A DNA stretch of 9,118 nucleotides from Sulfurospirillum sp. UBA1314. Its GTDB lineage: Bacteria; Campylobacterota; Campylobacteria; Campylobacterales; Sulfurospirillaceae. Below, piece by piece: positions 1 through 5,424 of the stretch. The stretch covers positions 1 through 9,118 of the forward strand of contig DBTO01000060.1 of the NCBI GenBank assembly GCA_002307095.1, in the 5' to 3' direction. The notes below the pieces were generated by a model. That model saw nothing but the letters and a program-made list of their open reading frames with translations. It was not told the origin of the DNA and searched no databases. The position numbers and the translations under genes are program-made. Every line of letters begins with the position of its first letter. The stretch's first letter is position 1.

Positions 1-374
1 CAATAATTTTTGCTGCGGGCGATGGTATTGTTTTAGAAAGTGGCAATGCTGGGCAAAAAAATGGAAATGGAAATTATATTCGTATCTATCATCCAGATAC
101 AGGTTACACTTCAGAATACTTACATGCAAGTGAATTATTAGTGGAAAAGGGAGCTATAGTTCAAGAGGGGCAACCTATCATAGTTGAAGGAGGCTCAGGC
201 AATAAAGGTCCAGAATCATATCCAAAACATTTACACTTTGGTATTATACAGGGAGAAGGTTATGATGTAACAAAATATATCAATCCCGTTCCTACTAATG
301 GCGATCAACCAGTGAATGTTGGTAAATATGAGAAACTTGAAGATACACCTTATCAGCAAGGATTGAAAAAATGA
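1..374 (+). CDS. M23 (LytM) family peptidoglycan endopeptidase, C-terminal part; 5' end outside window
   Basis: The reading frame is open from the window edge (first whole codon at 3) to the TGA at 372-374, giving 123 visible residues. They match the second half of a LytM/peptidase M23 domain: a GDGIV strand, a GNYIRI strand, a YLHAS segment with the usual catalytic histidine (visible residue 41), a KGAIVQEGQPI turn, and the metal-binding HLH of KHLHFGI (visible residues 76 and 78). The first zinc ligands (HxxxD motif), the signal peptide and any other domains lie upstream and cannot be seen. Members of this family are zinc endopeptidases that cut peptide cross-links of peptidoglycan in the periplasm. 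A hydrophilic tail of about 40 residues follows the domain. The stop overlaps the next start as ATGA, so the two genes are probably translationally coupled. It could be a housekeeping wall hydrolase or the toxin domain of a secreted effector; the visible part does not decide. A GTG at 141 is internal to the domain and is not a credible start. Confidence 0.85.
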   Translation, partial: IIFAAGDGIVLESGNAGQKNGNGNYIRIYHPDTGYTSEYLHASELLVEKGAIVQEGQPIIVEGGSGNKGPESYPKHLHFGIIQGEGYDVTKYINPVPTNGDQPVNVGKYEKLEDTPYQQGLKK

Positions 375-1039
375 GGCAATTACTTATTATTGCTTTATTA
401 AACATAACTATGAGTTTTTCGGTATATGCCAAGCCTTATGACTTTGATAATGATGCAAATTTTTCTCAACTTGAAGAATGTAAAGATTTTTTTATTAAAG
501 AAAAGGACGTAAAGACAATCAAATTATTGAATGGGAAAAAGATAGAATTAAAAGATGAATATGTAGAAAATGATGATGAATTTAAAACTTTGGTTTATAC
601 TATCAAAGGTTGTTTTTTCAAAGAAAAATATTTAATTTATAGTGATTTTGTACCTGATTCATGGGTACATTATGTATTAAATCTTAATAATGGCAAAGTA
701 ACTTCTATTGATGGGATGACATATCTTTCTCCAAATAGAAAGTATTTTGCAACTGAATATTTTGGTGATGCGTCTTCGCCCCCTCGTATTAGCGTTTACT
801 CTTTCGATAAAAATAAAATCACCAGAATCTTTACACAAGAGTACTCTTATAATTGTTCTGTTCAACATACAAAATGGATTGACAATCAAAATATAGACTT
901 CAATATTGAATGTAGTTGGCTTTATAATATTGATACAAATACAAGTAGAGATGACACCGTAGACAAATTTAAACTTACTCTCAAAGCTGGTAAGTGGAAA
1001 ATAATTAAGGACGAAGAGACATCAAAGATAAAAAAATAA
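371..1039 (+). CDS. exported protein of unknown function, coupled to the M23 peptidase
   Basis: This 222-residue protein begins with a classical signal peptide (positively charged N-terminus, hydrophobic stretch, cleavage likely after VYA at residue 20). There is no lipobox, so a soluble periplasmic location is inferred. The mature part has four cysteines (EEC, KGC, YNC, IEC), enough for two disulfides. Its middle carries beta-strand-rich segments of the style 'LNLNNGKVTSIDG..LSPNRKYFATEYF..RISVYSFD', reminiscent of beta-propeller or WD40-like blades, but I do not recognise the family. The start at 371 is supported by AAGGA at 358-362, eight bases upstream, and by the ATGA overlap with the peptidase stop. 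Very AT-rich (13 of 60 G or C at 541-600). Given its position directly behind a cell-wall hydrolase, a role as a periplasmic inhibitor or immunity protein is a reasonable hypothesis, not a demonstrated function. Confidence 0.8.
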   Translation: MRQLLIIALLNITMSFSVYAKPYDFDNDANFSQLEECKDFFIKEKDVKTIKLLNGKKIELKDEYVENDDEFKTLVYTIKGCFFKEKYLIYSDFVPDSWVHYVLNLNNGKVTSIDGMTYLSPNRKYFATEYFGDASSPPRISVYSFDKNKITRIFTQEYSYNCSVQHTKWIDNQNIDFNIECSWLYNIDTNTSRDDTVDKFKLTLKAGKWKIIKDEETSKIKK

Positions 1040-1040
1040 A

Positions 1041-1056
1041 TCTTTACATGTAAAGA
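1041..1056. repeat. 16-bp perfect palindrome TCTTTACATGTAAAGA
   Basis: A perfect 16-base palindrome starts two bases after the stop of the exported-protein gene and ends 22 bases before the next start. Its core TTACATGTAA recurs at 4180-4189, 6067-6076 and 8941-8950. It has no loop and no T-run, which argues against a terminator. Its position would suit a dimeric DNA-binding protein, but the recurrence inside coding regions argues for a dispersed genomic motif. Confidence 0.7.
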
Positions 1057-1078
1057 CAAATTAGAACTAAGGAAAAAT

Positions 1079-1513
1079 ATGAAATATATGAAATTACTTT
1101 TGTTGGCACTTGTGCCATTGGTATTTCAAGCATGTGTTGCGAGTAAAAATCTCTCGGACAATGACGTTGTCAAAACAGCATTGACTAAATGCCCTGGACC
1201 TGAAATGAACATCTCTATGATACCTTCGCGCGGTCCTCTTGCTGATGCCATGGAAATTACTGCCATCAAAACAGCTGGAAATGATGGTGGGTTTTCTAAA
1301 GAGTTTGCAACATTTATAAAATCTGATCCAAAAAATGTGAGTGTGTACTGTCCCAATCCAGATAAGCTAGAAGCACTAATCTCACATACGTTTAGCTTGT
1401 ATCAAAATAATGAGCTAAAAGGCATTTTTGTTTGTGTTATTGGTATGGCAAATAGCCAAGAATTAACGACTGAAGCGGCTAGAACAGGCACTATCCTCAC
1501 ATTTGTCCCGTAA
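1079..1513 (+). CDS. small putative lipoprotein, family not recognised
   Basis: This 144-residue protein has a short charged start, a leucine-rich membrane segment and a lipobox-like VFQAC, making Cys19 the likely lipidated residue. Phe at -3 is less usual, so lipidation is probable but not certain. After removal of the signal, three cysteines remain (38, 91 and 119), together with an 'AMEITAIKTAGNDGGFSKEFATFIKS' type segment and a C-terminal hydrophobic strand (KGIFVCVIG). I do not recognise the family. The start at 1079 is preceded by AAGGA at 1069-1073. The gene lies 39 bases after the preceding stop and 27 bases before the next lipoprotein gene, so co-transcription is likely. The palindrome at 1041-1056 sits in its leader. 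Confidence 0.78.
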   Translation: MKYMKLLLLALVPLVFQACVASKNLSDNDVVKTALTKCPGPEMNISMIPSRGPLADAMEITAIKTAGNDGGFSKEFATFIKSDPKNVSVYCPNPDKLEALISHTFSLYQNNELKGIFVCVIGMANSQELTTEAARTGTILTFVP

Positions 1514-1540
1514 TTATAAAATCAATCCAAAAGGAAAAAA

Positions 1541-2143
1541 ATGAAAAATAAATTCAAGAGCTTGGCTATAGCAATAATAATTGCTTTAGTTTTTATCGGA
1601 TGTGGAACTCTTCATTCAAGTGTAAAGACTATCAACGGAACTGACTTAGATAAGAGTCAATTATTAACCAAAGAGAGTTCTATTTATTTAGTTAATGGTG
1701 GGGATGGAATGAAAAAGACATATCTTTCTTTAATATATGGCGAAGAAGTAGCAATAGGCAGTGGGTTATCTGCCATAAATATAGCATTTGATCAATTAAA
1801 AGGTGGGAACCCTCATGTTATTTTGGAAAACAAAATCTTATCTGAAAAAGAAGCTCTCGAAAATGCTGCGTTAAATAATAGTGATTATGTCATATATTCT
1901 CGTGTAGAAACATGGACTGATCCACTCGGTATAAATTGTAATAAACATTATATGGATGAAGCATCCGTAGTTATATCATTATATTCGACAAAAGATGCGA
2001 AGCTTTTAAAAACTACACGTCTTTCGGATAAAGACTGTCCAAGTACCCTTAATGGTATGCCATTATATCCAGGTTCCCCAGAACGTTTATATACAAAGCT
2101 TTTTAGCCAATGGTCGCGTAGTATTTTTGTATTAAATAATTAA
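1541..2143 (+). CDS. putative lipoprotein resembling DUF4823 proteins
   Basis: This 200-residue protein has a typical lipoprotein signal ending in VFIGC, with Cys21 as the likely lipidated residue. The mature part has a strand (SSIYLVNGGDG), a helix containing 'SAINIAFDQL', an alanine-rich helix followed by a strand (EALENAALNNSDYVIYSRVETWTDP), another strand (EASVVISLYSTKDAKLL) and a C-terminal helix with PERLYTKLFSQWSRSI. This order resembles DUF4823 lipoproteins, where a 'gA.y.ly.r...W.D' strand and a final helix are typical. I base this on memory of the family, not on a search, so treat it as tentative. No function is known for DUF4823. The start at 1541 follows AAGGA at 1531-1535. The gene is 27 bases downstream of the previous lipoprotein gene. 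Confidence 0.78.
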   Translation: MKNKFKSLAIAIIIALVFIGCGTLHSSVKTINGTDLDKSQLLTKESSIYLVNGGDGMKKTYLSLIYGEEVAIGSGLSAINIAFDQLKGGNPHVILENKILSEKEALENAALNNSDYVIYSRVETWTDPLGINCNKHYMDEASVVISLYSTKDAKLLKTTRLSDKDCPSTLNGMPLYPGSPERLYTKLFSQWSRSIFVLNN

Positions 2144-2185
2144 AAAACAAACTCAATCTAAGAGACGTATTTAGATGCCTTTTTT

Positions 2186-2202
2186 AGCATTACAGAGCAT
2201 TA
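2186..2202 (+). repeat. direct repeat AGCATTA x2, one helical turn apart
   Basis: AGCATTA occurs at 2186-2192 and again at 2196-2202, ten bases apart, just ahead of the ribosome binding site (AAGGA, 2209-2213) of the next lipoprotein gene. The spacing would suit tandem binding of a regulator on one face of the helix, but in AT-rich DNA such a short repeat may be chance. Confidence 0.3.
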
Positions 2203-2219
2203 AATTTTAAGGATATTCA

Positions 2220-2675
2220 ATGAAAAAAGTTATTTATTCAAGTCTGCTATTGTTCTTTGCAATAGTGTTTGCTAGTTGTGCCGCAAGTGGTTATTCTGTC
2301 GGAGACTATCAAAATGCACATATTGCAAAAGATGGTTTTTATAAATTTTCTCATCCAAAACTAGATTCTTCTTTAATTGTTAAAGTTTCAACCTATCAAG
2401 ATGATAAAACGCATATGCCCAAGAAAAAGTTTTCCATGTTAACTATGCAAAACGACTCGAATAATTTTAAATTTAGCGATGCAGATGAAAATGTCATTAT
2501 ATGGCCTTTTTATTCTGTAAGTAAAGAAAATCAAGTGTCAACAAGAATTTCTGAAAAAGGAAATTTTGAAGACTTGGTGAAAAGACATCCATACTTTATC
2601 TCTGCAGGTAGTTATAACGGTGAAGTTGGTTTTAGTTATCGACTAGATTTTTCACAAGCACAATTCTTAGAATAA
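2220..2675 (+). CDS. small putative lipoprotein, family not recognised
   Basis: This 151-residue protein begins with a lysine-rich start, a long hydrophobic segment and the lipobox VFASC, making Cys20 the lipidation site. The mature protein is predicted to be rich in beta strands (DGFYKFSHP, SLIVKVSTYQDD, YNGEVGFSYRLDFS) and has no further cysteine. I do not recognise a family. The start is set by AAGGA at 2209-2213, six bases upstream. The 76-base gap from the previous gene is the first in this run large enough for a separate promoter, so it may be an independent unit or a later acquisition. Confidence 0.78.
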   Translation: MKKVIYSSLLLFFAIVFASCAASGYSVGDYQNAHIAKDGFYKFSHPKLDSSLIVKVSTYQDDKTHMPKKKFSMLTMQNDSNNFKFSDADENVIIWPFYSVSKENQVSTRISEKGNFEDLVKRHPYFISAGSYNGEVGFSYRLDFSQAQFLE

Positions 2676-2720
2676 ATTTATTTTGGGAAATAAAGCTTAC
2701 AGGATACTTTGAATGAATTT

Positions 2721-2751
2721 TTTACTTTTTTCATATAAATTTATATATACT
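2721..2751 (+). promoter_or_regulatory. possible promoter for the DUF805 gene
   Basis: In the very AT-rich gap before the DUF805 gene, TATACT at 2746-2751 resembles a -10 box and TTTACT at 2721-2726 a weak -35, with a 19-base spacer. The T-rich stretch between them is of a kind often seen upstream of -10 boxes in Campylobacterota. In such AT-rich sequence a chance match is easy, so confidence is low. Confidence 0.3.
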
Positions 2752-2771
2752 ATAAAGCATAAGGAGTGCGA

Positions 2772-3101
2772 ATGGATTTTTTAAATTATTATACGGTGGC
2801 TTTCAAAAAAGTTTTTGATTTTGATGGAATTGCTAAAAGAAGAGAGTACTGGAGTTTCGCTCTTGTTAATTTCATTGTTATTATTATTTTATCTTTAGTA
2901 TCTAAAATTCTTGTTCTGGTGTATGCGCTTTTTGTGATTATTCCATCTATTAGTTTAGCAACAAGAAGGCTTCATGATGCTGGTATGAGTGGTTGGTGGC
3001 AACTAATTACATTCATCCCTTATCTGGGTGCATTGATTTTGTTAGTTCTATTGGTTTATAGCAGTAAAACAGTAGATAATAAATACTCGAGTGAACACTA
3101 A
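2772..3101 (+). CDS. DUF805 family inner-membrane protein
   Basis: This 109-residue protein has the full DUF805 pattern: an N-terminal FLNYYTVAFKKVFDFDGIAKRREYW block (residues 3-27), a hydrophobic helix pair (about 29-58), the diagnostic RRLHDAGMSGWW motif (residues 65-76), then a final transmembrane segment (about 77-97). The length is normal for the family, which is widespread in bacteria and has no established biochemical role. I chose the ATG at 2772 over the in-frame GTG at 2766 because AAGGAG at 2761-2766 lies five bases before the ATG and overlaps the GTG, and family members begin close to the FLxxY motif. It is the last intact + strand gene of the AT-rich zone and is 96 bases from the preceding lipoprotein gene, so it may have its own promoter. 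Confidence 0.9.
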   Translation: MDFLNYYTVAFKKVFDFDGIAKRREYWSFALVNFIVIIILSLVSKILVLVYALFVIIPSISLATRRLHDAGMSGWWQLITFIPYLGALILLVLLVYSSKTVDNKYSSEH

Positions 3102-3108
3102 AAATTGA

Positions 3109-3259
3109 AGCAATATAAGGGTAAAGAAGACAGTTTTACCGCCTATTTACCCTCAATACAGAAATTGGGCTTTTTAAATGGAATGCTGAAGATGAGCCGC
3201 AAGATATAGAACTCATATCAAAAACATTAGTGAAAGAGCTCAATGAACTTGGTGATTAA
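3109..3259 (+). pseudogene. possible remnant of a coding region with a frameshift
   Basis: From 3125 a frame without start codon stays open for 44 codons to the TAA at 3257-3259. Its last 30 residues read like a real C-terminus (FKWNAEDEPQDIELISKT, then an acidic-basic helix ending in ELGD). The neighbouring frame is open from 3109 and reads KKTVLPPIYPQYRNWAF before stopping. The two would join smoothly if the T-run at 3171-3175 were one base shorter. No ATG, GTG or TTG start with a ribosome binding site was found, so this is at best the tail of a decayed gene. I do not recognise the family, and chance openness cannot be excluded. Confidence 0.28.
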
Positions 3260-3321
3260 CGCTAAAGCCAATCAAGCATGTTCCTCTCCTCTCTCCCTCT
3301 ACTAGCATAAGGGGAAAAGAT

Positions 3322-3356
3322 CATCGTATCGTCACTTTTCTTAGTGCGATGCGATG
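3322..3356 (-). terminator. hairpin, likely terminator of the flagellar-type small gene
   Basis: The arms at 3322-3335 and 3344-3356 pair over about 13 positions (CATCG, ATCG and CAC blocks, one G-T pair and one bulged T) around an eight-base loop. The hairpin begins 12 bases beyond the stop of the minus-strand 3369-3650 gene. On that strand it is followed by ATCTTTTCCCC, a short T-run, which is weak for a Rho-independent terminator. On the + strand no T-run follows, so it is probably not a terminator for the DUF805 side. Confidence 0.55.
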
Positions 3357-3368
3357 GTAATTATCTCA

Positions 3369-3650
3369 TTACGCCTTCATATCCAAGAGGCTTCCAAGCA
3401 TTTCATTTTGAGTTTTGATGGTGTCGACATTGGCTTCAAAATTTGTTTCAAGTGCAATTTGATCGGTAAATTCGGTTGCAAGATCGGTACTGTTATTCGT
3501 TTTACTGCTTTGAGCGACCACTGCGTTACCTTGATCTGAAATCGTTGTTTGTGTGGCATTATAATTATCGGTGTTGACATTGGCGACATTTTGAGCGCTG
3601 TTGTTCATCCAGTTGGACATGGCGGTCATCGACGTAGCATTAACGTTCAT
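3369..3650 (-). CDS. miniature flagellar rod/hook-like protein
   Basis: This 93-residue protein joins the two ends typical of flagellar axial proteins (FlgB/FlgC/FlgE/FlgG group). The N-terminal segment (residues 5-32) follows the 'sGM.a......a.NiAN.nT.gY' pattern, here as ATSMTAMSNWM and AQNVANVNTDNY. The C-terminal segment (about 55-93) follows 'vDLa.Ef..qI..q..feAN...Ikt.demlg.LLdmKa'. Between them are only about 20 polar residues, so the D1 and outer domains of FlgE and the core of FlgC (about 130-160 residues) are missing. I chose the ATG at 3650 over the ATG at 3665 because AAGGAG sits five bases before it and the upstream ATG has none. By similarity it would be exported by the flagellar type III apparatus and join, cap or line the axial structure; that is inference. 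No other flagellar gene is nearby. Confidence 0.82.
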   Translation of the reverse strand: MNVNATSMTAMSNWMNNSAQNVANVNTDNYNATQTTISDQGNAVVAQSSKTNNSTDLATEFTDQIALETNFEANVDTIKTQNEMLGSLLDMKA

Positions 3651-3675
3651 GATTGCTCCTTTCATACTTTTTTGA

Positions 3676-3681
3676 ACTATA
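3676..3681 (-). promoter_or_regulatory. candidate -10 box for the mini rod/hook gene
   Basis: On the minus strand TATAGT lies 26 bases ahead of the chosen ATG, preceded by AT-rich sequence with T-runs and no clear -35. This fits the Campylobacterota habit of sigma-70 promoters without a firm -35. I saw no convincing sigma-28 or sigma-54 flagellar promoter signature here. Confidence 0.35.
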
Positions 3682-3694
3682 CTCTACTTCAGTT

Positions 3695-3719
3695 AAAAAA
3701 ATTCTAAAGAAAATTTTAG
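3695..3719 (-). terminator. weak candidate terminator of the sensor operon
   Basis: Just after the TAG of the solute-binding gene, the minus strand can form a five-base stem (CTAAA with TTTAG, six-base loop; + strand arms 3704-3708 and 3715-3719), followed by AA and seven T residues. The T-run is good but the stem is short and nearly all A-T, so termination may be leaky and could read into the mini rod/hook gene. Confidence 0.3.
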
Positions 3720-3721
3720 TG

Positions 3722-4408
3722 CTATTTTAAGAGGGTTTTGAGCGTTTCGTTGAGTGTTGCGATGGTTTGAGGATTGGTCTCTTTATTAAAAGCAAAATAG
3801 AGATCACTCTCTTGAAGCAAATAAACCACTTCGTATTCAGACACATCGCCACCCATATCTTTAATAATCTGATCCATCGCATCGATATTGGAAGCAAAAC
3901 AATCAATACGGTTATCTTTGAGTTTTTTAAGTTGGGATTCGAGGCTGTTAAAACGATCAAAGGTTTGAATATCAAACCCTTCTTTGAGCATCAACTGTTC
4001 TGCGGCGGCATTAAGAATCGTCCCTATTTTATACTGTGCTGCACTTTTGGCAGAGGTAATCACAACATGATGACTTTTTTTAGCCAATATCCCAATGCGC
4101 AATTTTCCAATAGGTCCAACCCATGCAAAAAGGGCTTCGCGATCAGGTGTGCGTGCCATACTGTACAGCATGGTATTTTTTACATGTAAGACATCGTAGT
4201 ACCCTCTTGCCCACGGAATCAACGAGATGGTATTGCCCTCAAACTGGTGTGCATTTTTTTCAAACAGCTGTTTGAGCAAAAGTGTAGAGCTGCCTTGAAT
4301 GTGATTGGGGCTTCCGTAGTTAAACGGTGGATTTTGCTCCGTGTAGACCTTGAAAACTTCCGCACATAGGCTCAAAGAAAGAAAAGCCATGAGTAAAAAG
4401 TGTTTCAC
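3722..4408 (-). CDS. periplasmic family-3 solute-binding protein, probably sensory
   Basis: This 228-residue protein has a clear signal peptide (cleavage near SLCA, residue 16), then a single SBP_bac_3-type (COG0834) fold: the opening strand VFKVYTEQNPPFNY, the PWARGYYD segment, the MARTPDREALFAWVGPI segment and the IGTILNAAAEQLMLKEGF hinge region, ending with the DLYFAFNKET strand. These features mark the short class of amino-acid-type binding proteins; the ligand cannot be told. There is no permease or ATPase gene beside it. Its GTG start (4408-4406) overlaps the stop of the HD-GYP regulator as GTGA, with GGAG a few bases upstream inside that gene. Last in an operon with a hybrid kinase and a cyclic di-GMP phosphodiesterase, it is more likely the ligand-binding part of a sensor than of a transporter. 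The palindromic motif at 4180-4189 lies within the gene and encodes Leu-His-Val. Confidence 0.87.
   Translation of the reverse strand: MKHFLLMAFLSLSLCAEVFKVYTEQNPPFNYGSPNHIQGSSTLLLKQLFEKNAHQFEGNTISLIPWARGYYDVLHVKNTMLYSMARTPDREALFAWVGPIGKLRIGILAKKSHHVVITSAKSAAQYKIGTILNAAAEQLMLKEGFDIQTFDRFNSLESQLKKLKDNRIDCFASNIDAMDQIIKDMGGDVSEYEVVYLLQESDLYFAFNKETNPQTIATLNETLKTLLK
4180..4189. repeat. palindromic motif TTACATGTAA, copy 2
   Basis: A ten-base perfect palindrome inside the solute-binding protein gene, read in the Leu-His-Val frame (TTA CAT GTA). The flanks differ from the twelve-base form by one base on one side (TTTACATGTAAG). Confidence 0.65.
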
Positions 4409-5424
4409 CGTTTACTCCTCGGTCGTTTAAGTGCTTTCCATGTGTAGATGAACATATCAAAATTTTCCAGTAAAATGTCTGTAATCTGAGGGTCAAACTG
4501 GCTTCCGCGCATCATGATAAAATAGTCTCTCACCGCTTTTTCTTCCCATGGTTCTTTATAAGCACGCTTGTCCAAAAGCGAATCAAAAACGTCTGCAACA
4601 GCACAAATTCGTCCAATCAAAGAGATCGTTTCGCCCTCTTTTCCATAAGGGTACCCTTCTCCATCCCAGCGTTCATGATGCTCAAGCGCAATCACCGCGG
4701 CGAGTTGCATCAACTCAAACTCCGAGTCAACCAACATCTCATAGCCAAGCAAAGAGTGCGTTTTCATAATCTTCCACTCCTGCGCATCAAGGGCAGAAGG
4801 TTTGTTCAAAATCTCATCGCTAATGCCTACTTTGCCGATATCATGGAGCACTGCAGCCATTTTAATCTTCTCGCATTCGGTTTCATCTTTACCTAAAAAC
4901 TTGCAAAAAAGGTAACAAAATTCAGCCACACGCCTGAGATGTTCGCCTGTCTCTTTGGATTTGAGCTCGGCGATCGAAGCAGCAAGATATGTCATTTCAA
5001 AATTGAGTTTGCGAATCTCTTCGGTTTGACTCTCCACTTGACTTTGGAGATTGCATTGCAGTTGGTATAAAGAGACGTGCGTCTTGACTCTTGACTTTAA
5101 AAGTCCTGCATGAAAAGGCTTAGAGATAAAATCCACTGCACCCAAATTAAACCCAATCTCTTCATAATTACTCCCCTCATTAGCGGTGAGAAAAATAACA
5201 GGAATGGCGTGAACCTTGTCCATGGCTTTGAGCCTACGGCACACCTCATAGCCCGTCATAAGAGGCATGTTGATATCGAGTAAAATCAGATCGGGCATGA
5301 CCATTTCAGCTAAAGCAAGCCCTTTTTTACCCTCTTTTGCAGCATAAATCTCATATTCACTCAAAATGGAACTGAGCATTTCAATGTATTCAGGAGTATC
5401 ATCGATGATCAAAATTTTAGCCAT
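4405..5424 (-). CDS. REC/HD-GYP response regulator, predicted cyclic di-GMP phosphodiesterase
   Basis: This 339-residue protein has an N-terminal receiver domain (about 1-120) with acidic pair D8-D9, phospho-acceptor D50 in LLDINMP, T80 and K102 of the KPF motif, all intact. A coiled linker (about 120-150) leads to an HD-GYP domain with the family's key features: E158/H162/R165 in ETGEHLRRV, the metal-binding HDIGK (H194-D195), H223, H249-H250, and GYP at 257-259 in the HHERWDGEGYP block. Such proteins hydrolyse cyclic di-GMP in the cytoplasm and so favour motility over surface attachment; activity here is predicted, not shown. The ATG at 5424 is backed by GAGGAG six bases upstream, located inside the kinase gene, whose end it overlaps by eight bases. 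The kinase's Hpt domain is the obvious phosphoryl donor to D50. The gene shares a GTGA overlap with the following solute-binding protein. Confidence 0.93.
   Translation of the reverse strand: MAKILIIDDTPEYIEMLSSILSEYEIYAAKEGKKGLALAEMVMPDLILLDINMPLMTGYEVCRRLKAMDKVHAIPVIFLTANEGSNYEEIGFNLGAVDFISKPFHAGLLKSRVKTHVSLYQLQCNLQSQVESQTEEIRKLNFEMTYLAASIAELKSKETGEHLRRVAEFCYLFCKFLGKDETECEKIKMAAVLHDIGKVGISDEILNKPSALDAQEWKIMKTHSLLGYEMLVDSEFELMQLAAVIALEHHERWDGEGYPYGKEGETISLIGRICAVADVFDSLLDKRAYKEPWEEKAVRDYFIMMRGSQFDPQITDILLENFDMFIYTWKALKRPRSKR

Noticed and set aside
2677..2694. Perfect seven-base hairpin TTTATTT/AAATAAA with a four-base loop just after the stop of the 2220-2675 lipoprotein gene
   Set aside because: The stem is entirely A-T and no T-run follows on the + strand, so it does not support a terminator call.
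3281..3300. Twenty-base pure pyrimidine tract
   Set aside because: It is short, contains no regular repeat unit and lies between genes with no clear link to a promoter; probably simple sequence.
3767..4189. Open frame of 140 codons on the + strand opposite the solute-binding protein gene
   Set aside because: The opposite strand encodes a clear family protein with signal peptide and overlapping operon partners; the + strand frame lacks recognisable motifs and is a shadow.
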